Of a DNA stretch of 64,000 nucleotides, positions 16,732 through 25,742 are shown piece after piece (position 1 is the stretch's first letter; every line of letters starts with the position of its first letter). The notes beneath the pieces were generated by a model. It saw only the letters and a list, made by a program, of their open reading frames with translations, searched no databases and was not told the DNA's origin. The position numbers and the translations under genes were made by a program. The stretch is from Pseudomonadota bacterium (GTDB taxonomy: Bacteria > Desulfobacterota > Desulfobulbia > Desulfobulbales > JAGXFP01): NCBI GenBank assembly GCA_018814305.1, contig JAHJAA010000080.1, positions 47,892 through 111,891 of the forward strand. Reading direction: 5' to 3'.

Positions 16732-19700
16732 TTATCGATAGAGCCAGACCCGCATCATGGAAAGCAGGCGGTTCAGGTCCACCGGTTTTGCCAGATAATC
16801 ATTGGCTCCGGCGGCGATACAGTCTTCTTTGTCGCGCTGCATCGCCTTGGCGGTCAGGGCGATGATGGGGAGTTTTTCGAAGCGGCTATCGGCACGAATC
16901 CTTTTCATGGTTTCATAGCCATCCATCACCGGCATCATAATATCCATCAGGATCAAATCCACATTATGAGATTTTTCGAGCAGTTCCAGGGCCTTTTGAC
17001 CGTTTTCGGCCTTGATGGTAATGACTCCCTTGGCGTTCAAGACCTTGGCCAGGGCAAAGACGTTTCGCATATCATCATCGACAATCAGAATAGTCCGCTC
17101 TTTGAACATCTGATCGGTATCGTGCAAAGAGGAAATCATCTTTCTTTTCTCCTCCGGCATCTTCTCAACAATCCGGTGGAGAAATAACGAGGTTTCATCG
17201 AGAAGTCTCTCTTCCGAGCGGGCCCCCTTGATGATGATTGATTCGGTGTACTGCCGGAGTTCCAGCTCATCTTCCTTGGTCAATTCCCGGCCGGTGTAGA
17301 TGACAATCGGGGTTTTTTCGATGACATTTTCCTTTTTCATTTGCGCCAGCAGTTCAAAGCCGGACATGTCTGAAAGCCCCAGGTCAAGGATCATGCAGTC
17401 ATAATGTTTTCGCCGGAGTTCGGAGAGGGCCTCCTGGCCGGTTTCAATCTCGCGGATAGTCACATCACTTTGACCGATCAACTTGATAATGGCCTTGCGC
17501 TGATCATGGTTGTCCTCAACCAGTAATAGGTTCTTCATCTTCTCGTTGATCATCGAGTCCAGCGATTTAAACGCTTTTTCAAGCCCTTCCTGGCTGATCG
17601 GTTTGGTCAAAAAGCCAATGGCACCCCTGGAAAATGCGATCGGATCCGGATCGTCAGCCGACATGAAATGGACCGGGATATGACGGGTGGCCTGATTCTC
17701 CTTCAGAAGTTCCAACACTTCCCAGCCATCGATCCCCGGCAGGTGGATATCGAGAATAATGGCCTTGACCGGGTATTTCTGGACACAGGCCAGACCATCT
17801 TCACCGGTGAGTGAGACAATCGCCTTAAAACCCCTGTCCCGACAGAAGCGCAGCAGGGTACCGGCAAAATCCGAATCGTCCTCGATGATCAGGATGGACT
17901 TATCCTCAGGACCGATCTTTTCGCGGTCGTCATTGAATGCATTGATCGGGAGGAGGGGGGCCTGGTCGACGACCGGTCCCGGTTGCGAAACCCGGTGACG
18001 GCGATGGTCGACTGGGGATGGGGAAACCGGCGGGGAAGCAGTCGAAGTCTTTAATTCCCGGGGCAAAACAAGGGTGAAGGTAGAACCGACATTCTCCTCA
18101 CTCTGCAGCAGAATTTCTCCCCCCAGAAGCCGGGCCAATTCCCTGAAAATGGAAAGGCCCAGACCGGTGCCGCCGTATTTTCGGGAAGTACCGCCCTCAA
18201 TCTGCTGAAAGGCCTCAAAAATAACAGCCATTTTGTCGGGGGGAATACCGATGCCGGTATCGCGGACATCGATGGCAATGAGTTCTCGGCCGGTGAGCTC
18301 CGTTCTGGTGAGGACAACCGACGAATCGGGCTGATAAAATTCGACGGTCACCCCGCCCTTGTTGGTGAACTTACAGGCATTGGCGATCAGATTTTTCAGA
18401 ATCTGATCAAGACGTTGGCGGTCACTCAAAAGAGTTGCAGGGGTATTCTCCCTTAAGGAAATCTGCAATGAAAGCTCTTTTGCCTCAGCGAGATGCTTAA
18501 AGTTTTTTCCAAGGGTTTCGGCCATCTCGGCGAGAGGGATCTCAGCCACATTCAATTGCATTTTTCCGGCTTCGATCTTGGCGAGATCTAGGATCTCGTT
18601 AATCAATCCCAGCAGGTCATTGCCGCTGTTATGAATAATCCGGGCGGAATCAACCTGATCCTCATTGAGATTGCCCTCCTTGTTTTCAGCGAGCATGCTG
18701 GAGAGCAACAGCAGACTGTTGAGCGGGGTCCGTAACTCGTGGGACATATTGGCCAGAAACTCGGACTTGTATTTACTGGCGATGGCCAGGTCTTCGGCCT
18801 TCTTCTCGAGGGTTACCTTCAACTGTTCAAGGGTGAGATTTTTCTCCTCGATGCTTTTTTTATTGCGTTCAAGATACTGGGTCTTCTCCTCCAATTCTTC
18901 ATTGGCGGTCTGCAGTTCCTCCTGCTGTTCTTTGAGCAGATGTTCGGAATCCATCAACAACTGGGTCTTTTCTTCCATCTCTTCATTGGAGGCCTGTAAC
19001 TCCTCCTGTTGCTGCTTAAGTTCCTCCGCCTGGGTTTGGGTGGTGATCAGGGCCTGATTCAACTCCGATCGTGACCGAACAGAATCGATAATAATGGCAA
19101 TACTGTCCGCCGTTATGGTGAGAAACCTGATATGAAGTTCGGTGAGTTCCTTGAGAGAGCCCAATTCCAATACCGCTTGGACCCGATCATTATAGACAAA
19201 GGGGACAATGGTCAAATGTCTTGGAATCAGAGTGCCCAGGCCGGAGGTCACCGAGAGGCACTCTTCCGGTATATCGTTAATGATCAATATCTTTTTTTCC
19301 AGGGCGGCCTGACCACAAAGTCCCTCACCCGTACGGAAAAACCCTTGGAATCCTTTTTCCGGCTCAAAGGAATAACCTGCTCGATACCGGAAGGTAGTGC
19401 CGCTGTCATGGGTATAGAGTACACCGACCAGCCCCTGCAGATAGTTGGCCATAAAGGTTATGATATTGAGCGTCATAACCTCGAGAGACAGATCCCCCCG
19501 CATAAGGGAATCCAGTTCCGTGGTCCCCTGCTGCAACCAGAGTTCCTCATCCATTTTCTGGCGGGATGTTTCAAGTTCCGCTGCCATTAGATTAAAGGCT
19601 TTGGTAACTAAACCCAATTCGTCAGCAGAGGTGACCTGGATCCGGTTACCGAAATGGCCGGCGCCGATGAGTTTAGTCCCTTCTGCCAGCCGGTTCAGGG

Positions 19701-20652
19701 GGCGGGTGATTTTGAGGGTAAAGTATGTGGCCATGAGCAAGGTAAAGGCCAAGATACCGGCAAGGATATTTTTTTGGCGTTGATCGACTTTTTCTACGAT
19801 GGCCATGGCCTCTTCAACCGACTGGGCAACCACCACCAGCATCCTGGGGTTGTTGACCTCTCGGGCATTGCTCAATACTTCCACGTTTTTTCGGTTGGTA
19901 TAAACGGCATTGCTGGCAAGTATCTTCTGATTATCAACAAAGGCTCGAACCAGGGGGTTCTCCAGAGCCTTTTCATCAGCAAGGACCACCGAATAGTCAG
20001 GATGAGCAAGATAGGCCCCGGTTGAGTCAACAACGTAGACATAGCCGGTTTTACCCAACTGCAGATCGGCAATAAAACTCAACAAGGTATAGATATCAAT
20101 CTCAGCGACCAGCACCGCGGATATCGTCCGGTCCATGGGATTGAACAAGGGGATGTAGAGATCAAGGCTCAGCTTATTATTGCTCCCCGCATGGATGGCG
20201 CCAATGACCGGTTGCAGATTGTCATTCTCTTTAAATAAAGGATGATCGCCATGTTTTTCGAGGGTTTTTTGGCTATAGACGATATCACGGCCAACCTTGA
20301 CCAACTCCTGGCCCTGCAGATCGGTAAGGGTCAAAGAATTCAAGTGGGGTTCTGACTTGAGAAGGGTCTGAAACAACCATTCCTGCTCCAAGAAGTCGGC
20401 GGATTCCAGATCATTGGCTTCAAGAACCAGGTTGATTTTTTTAATCGTATCGGCAAGAGCGCCCTCAATATTCCGGACTGCATCTTTAGCAAAGTTCTGA
20501 TGAAGTTCAGCGACCGATTGAAGACGGGTGCTCCGAATATCTTTGAGGGTGAAAAAACCAAACCAGACCAGGGGAACCACCGCCAGAACAAAAATGAAGA
20601 CACTGAGTCGAAAACCCAGCCGGTTCCACAATCGCATCCTGGTTTCACTCAT
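16732..20652 (-). CDS. Membrane hybrid kinase: Cache-HAMP-GAF-HisKA-HATPase-REC-REC-REC
   Basis: 1306 residues. Membrane helix about 14-34, periplasmic double-Cache-like sensor about 35-290, second helix about 294-314, HAMP about 315-368, GAF about 380-525, long Glu/Gln-rich coiled coil 530-625 (repeated EELQ-x-NEE units), HisKA His638 (NMSHELRTPLNS), HATPase_c 740-865, then three receivers with Asp968 (IILDIHLPG), Asp1090 (MILDLGLSD) and Asp1237 (LILMDIMMPVMDG). The start overlaps the preceding periplasmic binding protein gene by 4 nt (ATGA), implying that the two proteins work together: the binding protein probably presents a ligand to the Cache domain. CheR follows 19 nt downstream. Confidence 0.92.
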   Translation of the reverse strand: MSETRMRLWNRLGFRLSVFIFVLAVVPLVWFGFFTLKDIRSTRLQSVAELHQNFAKDAVRNIEGALADTIKKINLVLEANDLESADFLEQEWLFQTLLKSEPHLNSLTLTDLQGQELVKVGRDIVYSQKTLEKHGDHPLFKENDNLQPVIGAIHAGSNNKLSLDLYIPLFNPMDRTISAVLVAEIDIYTLLSFIADLQLGKTGYVYVVDSTGAYLAHPDYSVVLADEKALENPLVRAFVDNQKILASNAVYTNRKNVEVLSNAREVNNPRMLVVVAQSVEEAMAIVEKVDQRQKNILAGILAFTLLMATYFTLKITRPLNRLAEGTKLIGAGHFGNRIQVTSADELGLVTKAFNLMAAELETSRQKMDEELWLQQGTTELDSLMRGDLSLEVMTLNIITFMANYLQGLVGVLYTHDSGTTFRYRAGYSFEPEKGFQGFFRTGEGLCGQAALEKKILIINDIPEECLSVTSGLGTLIPRHLTIVPFVYNDRVQAVLELGSLKELTELHIRFLTITADSIAIIIDSVRSRSELNQALITTQTQAEELKQQQEELQASNEEMEEKTQLLMDSEHLLKEQQEELQTANEELEEKTQYLERNKKSIEEKNLTLEQLKVTLEKKAEDLAIASKYKSEFLANMSHELRTPLNSLLLLSSMLAENKEGNLNEDQVDSARIIHNSGNDLLGLINEILDLAKIEAGKMQLNVAEIPLAEMAETLGKNFKHLAEAKELSLQISLRENTPATLLSDRQRLDQILKNLIANACKFTNKGGVTVEFYQPDSSVVLTRTELTGRELIAIDVRDTGIGIPPDKMAVIFEAFQQIEGGTSRKYGGTGLGLSIFRELARLLGGEILLQSEENVGSTFTLVLPRELKTSTASPPVSPSPVDHRRHRVSQPGPVVDQAPLLPINAFNDDREKIGPEDKSILIIEDDSDFAGTLLRFCRDRGFKAIVSLTGEDGLACVQKYPVKAIILDIHLPGIDGWEVLELLKENQATRHIPVHFMSADDPDPIAFSRGAIGFLTKPISQEGLEKAFKSLDSMINEKMKNLLLVEDNHDQRKAIIKLIGQSDVTIREIETGQEALSELRRKHYDCMILDLGLSDMSGFELLAQMKKENVIEKTPIVIYTGRELTKEDELELRQYTESIIIKGARSEERLLDETSLFLHRIVEKMPEEKRKMISSLHDTDQMFKERTILIVDDDMRNVFALAKVLNAKGVITIKAENGQKALELLEKSHNVDLILMDIMMPVMDGYETMKRIRADSRFEKLPIIALTAKAMQRDKEDCIAAGANDYLAKPVDLNRLLSMMRVWLYR

Positions 20653-21704
20653 GGTTTGATTTCCAGATCAACCACCTGTTCAGCCATTCGCCAGACCCTG
20701 CCGGACAGGTGCAAATCAAGGGTCATCACCATGTTTTTGTTGATGATCAGCTCGAGTTTCTCCGGGGTTTCAATGGGAATGTTGGTGGGCTTGATTCCAT
20801 TAAGAATTTTATGGATCAATCGGGCCGCTTGTTGACCGTTGGCATAGCGCGAGCCGGCATAGGAGGCAAAGGCCCCGGACTCAATGCTGTTCTCACCGTA
20901 GCCGAAGATCGGGATGTTCTCGGCCAGGGCCTTGGGGAAGACGATCGTTTTTAAGGCCTTATCAACGGGAGCTACGGGAAGCTGGAGGATCAGATCGGTT
21001 TTCTGGCGCGACAAAGACGCGGTGGCCTGTTTGATATCGGCTTCAGTCTCCACCTCGACCACCTGCAGTTCAATCCCAAGCTCGGCGGCACTTTCACGGG
21101 CAAGAGCCAGGGACTGGACCGAGGCGACAATGGACGGCACATGATAGCAGAAGACCCGGCGGACCTCGGGCAGCATCTTCTTGATGAACCAGAGTCGTTT
21201 GGCGGTGAGCATGGTGTCATTGGTCTCGATCCCGGTGAAATTGTTCCCGGAGCTCTGCAGGGAGGCGATAATCCCTCGGTCCACGGCGGAAGAAACCGAC
21301 AGGAAAACCACCGGGATTGAGGTTCCCTGGGAGGCAACCAGCAAGGCGTCCGCCTCGATTCCCCCACCGGCGACCGCCACATCGGGTTTTCCGGCGATGA
21401 TCTCCGCTGCCAGTTCCAATAGTTTTTTGCGATCTCCAGCCGCATTTTTCACCAGATAGGTATAGGTCAATCCTTCTTCGACCCCATGGGGGATCAGACC
21501 ATTTTTAAGGCCATCCACCGTATTCTGGCGAACATCACTGGCCATCAGGATGGCAATGTTCACATTTTTGGCCCAGGCGGGTGGTGCGGGCAGCAAGAAA
21601 ATGCTGAGGATAAAACCCAAAAGAGCAGCACATGAACCCCAATAAAATGCGGGAAACCTCTTTTTTACCGAACTTCGTCGTGAAGCACTCATTTTCGACG
21701 CCAT
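20649..21704 (-). CDS. Periplasmic ABC-type substrate-binding protein (DUF534/TrpX family), orphan
   Basis: 351 residues from ATG 21704, which has GGAGG 5 nt upstream; the frame extends to 21725. N-terminal basic stretch and signal peptide ending near PPAWA, then an ABC_sub_bind fold (VNIAILMASDVRQNTVDGL, PDVAVAGGGIEADALL, GYGENSIESGAFASY). Relatives bind small ligands such as amino acids for uptake. No permease or ATPase gene is adjacent; instead the gene overlaps the large Cache sensor kinase. I infer a sensory co-receptor rather than transport. It heads the six-gene signalling operon. Confidence 0.87.
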   Translation of the reverse strand: MASKMSASRRSSVKKRFPAFYWGSCAALLGFILSIFLLPAPPAWAKNVNIAILMASDVRQNTVDGLKNGLIPHGVEEGLTYTYLVKNAAGDRKKLLELAAEIIAGKPDVAVAGGGIEADALLVASQGTSIPVVFLSVSSAVDRGIIASLQSSGNNFTGIETNDTMLTAKRLWFIKKMLPEVRRVFCYHVPSIVASVQSLALARESAAELGIELQVVEVETEADIKQATASLSRQKTDLILQLPVAPVDKALKTIVFPKALAENIPIFGYGENSIESGAFASYAGSRYANGQQAARLIHKILNGIKPTNIPIETPEKLELIINKNMVMTLDLHLSGRVWRMAEQVVDLEIKP

Positions 21705-21922
21705 TTTGACCTCCACAGGAATCACCTCGGTGAATAGAGAGGGTTTCAGGTAAATTTCACTGATACTATTTAAAATCTATCAATTTTTATGATCTGACAA
21801 ATGATCAATGAAAGTCAAATAAATTGACAAGAAGGGTGACTTGCGGGGGACTTGTTGAAAAAAAAGGGGAGGAGGGAAAGCAGAAGAGCGCATTTACGTC
21901 ACGGTACGGCGGGCTCTCTTTT

Positions 21923-24412
21923 TCAGGAGTGATTCGTGGTCAGCCAGTCGGTCATGGCCTCGGCCGAGAGGGGTTTCGAGAAGAAGAAACCCTGTCCGTA
22001 GGTGCAGTCAAGACCGCGCATGGTCGATAATTGGTGGGATTCCTCGACCCCTTCGGCAATCACGTACAGATTGAAATTCTGGGCCAGGGTGATGATGGTC
22101 TTGACGATATCGTTATTATCGGACTTCTCGACGATCTGATTGATGAACGACCGGTCGATCTTCAGGGCATTGACCGGGAAATTCTGCAGATAGCTCAATG
22201 ATGAATACCCGGTTCCAAAATCATCGATATGGATATGGACCCCCATCCGCTTAAGTTCGGTCAGGGTGTTCATGGCGATTTTGGTATGATCAAGGATGAT
22301 ATTTTCGGTGATCTCCAGGGCCAGGTTATGGGGCTTAATCCCCTCCTCTTCGAGACAGGCGACAACAGCATCGACGAAATTTTTATGGATCAAAACCTTG
22401 CTGCTGACGTTGACGCTCATGGTGAGTTGGGCTTCCGAAGGCAATGCTGTATCCAACCAGATCTTTAACTGATGGCAGGCCTCTTTCAGAATCCATTGGG
22501 TCAGGGGAATAATCACCCCGGTTTCTTCAGCCAGGGGAATAAAATCATCGGGAGAGATGAGCCCCCGAGTGGGATGATGCCAGCGAACCAGTGCTTCAAA
22601 CCCCTTGAGTTTACTATCGTTTAAGCACATGATCGGTTGATAGTTCAGCACAAAATCATCCAGGTGGTCCACCGCACTGCGCAGGTCGCTCTCCAGTTGA
22701 TTGCGGTCGATCACCCCGGCATGCATGGTGGAGTCAAAAAAGACAAAGCGCGCTCCTCCTTTGGCCTTGGCCTGATACATGGCAATGTCGGCGTCCCGGA
22801 TAACCTCTTCGGGGAACTCATACCGTTCCGATTCAAAGGCAATCCCGATACTCTGGGAGGTAAAAAACTCCTGCCCGTCGATCCTGAACGGTTTGGTGGA
22901 GACCTTCAAAATACGTTCGGCGATAACCTCCGCTTCTTCCATGTTTTCGAGGCCGTCAAGGAGGATGGCAAATTCGTCACCACCCAAACGGGCCACCGTG
23001 TCACCGGGGCGAAGGCAGGATTTTAACCGTTGACCAACCTCAATCAACAGGCTGTCGCCCACGGTATGGCCCATACTGTCGTTGATAACCTTGAACCGAT
23101 CCAGATCAGTAAACAAGACGGCATAAACCGACGACCGGTTGCGCAGCGACCCGTCGATGACATGCTTTAAGCGGTCCATGAACAGCGCCCGGTTGGGCAA
23201 GTCGGTCAGGGTATCATGGAAGGCGTCATGGATCAACTGTTCCTGGGTTGCCTTTCTGATCGAGATATCGGTCTGGGACCCGGCCATCCGGTACGCCTTA
23301 CCCTCTTCATCCCGAACGGCCAGACCTCTGGACAGCATCCAGTGAATCGTCTTCGATTTATCATAGATCCGGTATTCACATTCAAAATGGGGGACTGTTC
23401 CTTCAATATGGGCATGGAGCAACATTTCGACCTGTTCACGATCAATTTCATGGACCTTGCCCAGCCAATCCTCAAGGGAATTGCCGATCTCATCTTCACC
23501 AAAACCGAGCATGGTTTTCCAGCGGTACGAGTAGTAAACCGTATTCCGCCTGAGATCCATATCCCATAGCCCGTCATTGGCCCCGCGGGCCGCCAGGGCA
23601 TAACGCTCCTTGCTCTCCAGAAGGTCCTTCTCTATCCGGCGCCGTTCCTGGATCTCATTGACCAATTCATAGTGATTTTCTTTAAGGGCGTGGCTCATCT
23701 CGTTAAAATGACGGGCAAGTTCTCCAAACTCGGTGGAGTCGTCAACATCAACCTCATAGGTCAGGTCACCATCGGATATGGCCCGGGTTGCCATAACCAG
23801 CTTCTCGATGGGTCGGGTAATGGATCGAATCAGAATAATACTGATCAGAACCCCGAGGATGAAGGTAATGGCAAGCGTGAAATACAGGATCATCCTGACA
23901 TGTTTAATCTTGTCCATGACCCCTTGGGTTGCAATGGCCAGCTTCTGGGAAGCCATCATAGACATGTTGCTGGTCAGATTCAGGAGTTTATTGCCGATCT
24001 CGGCGGTATCAAGCTTCAACTTTTCGATCCGTTCACGGTTCGCCGAGGAGGTGATGTAATAACTCAGGGCATTCTGATAGGAAAGAATCAGGGTACTGAT
24101 TTCGTTGAGACCGCGTTCGACTTCCGGTTCATGGTGGCAATCGCCGCAGGTGTTGGCAGCATCTTCCAGTTTGGTAATATTATCGACAATGGTATCGACC
24201 TTATTGGCCAGCAAGGTCTTCACCGTATAGAGGTCCGACTGGGTGGTCTGGATGGAAATAATCAGGTGCTGACGGAGGTCCTCAATCTGGTGAAGGGTGA
24301 TGAGGCGATTGAGGGTGGTGGTGGTATTGCTGATATAATAAATTGACAGAACAGCCCCTGCGGAAAAAATCAGGAACAGCAAAAATAAAGCTGCCAATAT
24401 TTTCTTTTTCAT
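21923..24412 (-). CDS. Haem-c-bearing membrane GGDEF-EAL protein (4HB-HAMP-PAS-GGDEF-EAL)
   Basis: 829 residues. Helix 5-25, periplasmic helical domain 26-175 containing a single CxxCH c-haem motif (CGDCH, 89-93), helix about 175-197, HAMP about 198-250, PAS about 265-390, GGDEF motif intact at 477-481 with an RxxD inhibition site (468-471) five residues before it, and EAL (EALVRW at 606) to the C-terminus. Such domains make and/or degrade c-di-GMP; both active-site signatures look intact, so net activity cannot be predicted. The haem suggests sensing of redox state or a gas ligand in the periplasm. The gene follows a PhnD-like binding-protein gene on the same strand (104-nt gap). Confidence 0.92.
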   Translation of the reverse strand: MKKKILAALFLLFLIFSAGAVLSIYYISNTTTTLNRLITLHQIEDLRQHLIISIQTTQSDLYTVKTLLANKVDTIVDNITKLEDAANTCGDCHHEPEVERGLNEISTLILSYQNALSYYITSSANRERIEKLKLDTAEIGNKLLNLTSNMSMMASQKLAIATQGVMDKIKHVRMILYFTLAITFILGVLISIILIRSITRPIEKLVMATRAISDGDLTYEVDVDDSTEFGELARHFNEMSHALKENHYELVNEIQERRRIEKDLLESKERYALAARGANDGLWDMDLRRNTVYYSYRWKTMLGFGEDEIGNSLEDWLGKVHEIDREQVEMLLHAHIEGTVPHFECEYRIYDKSKTIHWMLSRGLAVRDEEGKAYRMAGSQTDISIRKATQEQLIHDAFHDTLTDLPNRALFMDRLKHVIDGSLRNRSSVYAVLFTDLDRFKVINDSMGHTVGDSLLIEVGQRLKSCLRPGDTVARLGGDEFAILLDGLENMEEAEVIAERILKVSTKPFRIDGQEFFTSQSIGIAFESERYEFPEEVIRDADIAMYQAKAKGGARFVFFDSTMHAGVIDRNQLESDLRSAVDHLDDFVLNYQPIMCLNDSKLKGFEALVRWHHPTRGLISPDDFIPLAEETGVIIPLTQWILKEACHQLKIWLDTALPSEAQLTMSVNVSSKVLIHKNFVDAVVACLEEEGIKPHNLALEITENIILDHTKIAMNTLTELKRMGVHIHIDDFGTGYSSLSYLQNFPVNALKIDRSFINQIVEKSDNNDIVKTIITLAQNFNLYVIAEGVEESHQLSTMRGLDCTYGQGFFFSKPLSAEAMTDWLTTNHS

Positions 24413-24516
24413 CCTTTAACCGCCAGGATTAGGTGGAATAGAATCATCGGCGTCACAGAGACGCGAGCCTTAAATTAAACGCGTCAGGGGACTGCCGGGT
24501 AAGGGCCTCCTCTTTT

Positions 24517-25428
24517 TCATTCATTCAGATAGTCATATTTTTTTATATCAATTCCGGCCTTTTCGGCCATCTCAAAAACAGGCTGATAATCACCCGCCGT
24601 GGTTTCGATGAAACGAAGCGCCCCAAAATCGTCAAGGACCGATTTCCCAGCCGGATCGGTCTCCAGGCCGAGAAGCGCCTGTTTAAACTTTTCTCTCAAA
24701 TCGGGATCCAGATCCGGGCGGACACAAAGCCCATTGGAGGGGACCTTGGGAGAATCGGCCAAGATCAAAAGTTCTTGATCGATCCTGGGATTTTCCCGCT
24801 GGAGGCGATTATAGATACTGTGTTTCGCTGCCCCCACGTCTGCTTTATGATCCAGAACGGCCATAATGGCGGAGTCATGACTGCCGGTGAAAAAGGTCTC
24901 GCTGAAGAAACCTTCATCCACGGAGACTCCATGCTCCTTAAAATAGGCCCGGGGGAAAATATAGCCTGCGGTGGTCGCCTTCTCCACAAAGGCCATCCGT
25001 TTGCCGCGCATATCCTCAACGGTTTTGATCCCACTGTCTTTCCGGACGATCAGGAAACCATGATAGGTTGAAGAACCGTCCAGGTTCACCGGTCGGGCCA
25101 GGGGGATGACCCCGAGCTTCTGGATCGCAAGAGCGCCGGTGAAGGAGCCGAAAAAGGCCCCGTCCATCTTCTCGGTGGTGAAACTTTCAATGATATTACC
25201 GTACCGGCTCAGGATGGTGAACTCGACCTTGACCCCGGTTTTCTGAGAAAGGTAATCGCCTAGCTGCTGAAAACGCTTCTTCTGCTTGAAGATATTCATC
25301 TCGGGGATCAACCCGATGAGAATGGTGTCTTGAGCGGCCAGGGTCGGCGAGGGCTGGAACAGAAAAAGGCCAGCGAGAAAGAGAGCAATCAAGGTGATTG
25401 ATCGGGTAAAACATTTTCCATGCAGCAT
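24517..25428 (-). CDS. PhnD-like phosphate/phosphonate-type substrate-binding protein, orphan
   Basis: 303 residues, signal peptide (LIALFLAGLFLFQPSPTLA), then a type-2 periplasmic binding fold: ILIGLIPEMNIFKQKKRF, FFGSFTGALAIQ, DMRGKRMAFVEKATT and GHD-like loops, as in PhnD family proteins. ATG preceded by GGAGG. No ABC transporter genes adjoin it. The next co-directional gene encodes the haem GGDEF-EAL sensor, repeating the binding-protein-then-sensor arrangement of the neighbouring operon. PhnD-like orphans commonly feed ligand information to kinases or cyclases; the ligand is unknown. Confidence 0.87.
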   Translation of the reverse strand: MLHGKCFTRSITLIALFLAGLFLFQPSPTLAAQDTILIGLIPEMNIFKQKKRFQQLGDYLSQKTGVKVEFTILSRYGNIIESFTTEKMDGAFFGSFTGALAIQKLGVIPLARPVNLDGSSTYHGFLIVRKDSGIKTVEDMRGKRMAFVEKATTAGYIFPRAYFKEHGVSVDEGFFSETFFTGSHDSAIMAVLDHKADVGAAKHSIYNRLQRENPRIDQELLILADSPKVPSNGLCVRPDLDPDLREKFKQALLGLETDPAGKSVLDDFGALRFIETTAGDYQPVFEMAEKAGIDIKKYDYLNE

Positions 25429-25742
25429 GGTGGCCCCTCCAAGATCAGTGTACGTGCTTGAAAATCACCGGAATTGATTTTTAAGGAAACATCGTCCCGA
25501 TACACTTATAATTCTAGGAATAAACAAGTTTGCTGACCCTGTCAACTAATGGCTTTTATTTGTAATGTCAGGGATATATGATCTGCACTGACAAACCGTC
25601 AGGCTTCCCCCTTAGGATTTACTCTTTAAAAAAAACAGCGGTCTTGCCAATAATTGTATTCATAATTGCATAATGTTCAAAATTGAAGATATAGTATCAA
25701 TAAATTGAATCACCTTCAATTCCATAACGACTGGACTACCTT
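25429..25742. other. Divergent intergenic region
   Basis: 314 bp, AT-rich, between the leftward PhnD-like gene and the rightward PAS kinase. Besides the leftward promoter candidate, the rightward side holds TTGCCA and, 19 nt on, CATAAT (around 25646-25676) as a weak promoter candidate. No repeat, riboswitch or small gene was recognised. Confidence 0.5.
25517..25545 (-). promoter_or_regulatory. Candidate promoter for the PhnD-like gene
   Basis: Minus strand: perfect TTGACA (25545-25540), 17-nt spacer, TATTCC (25522-25517, 3/6) about 90 nt before the ATG. Pattern match only. Confidence 0.35.
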
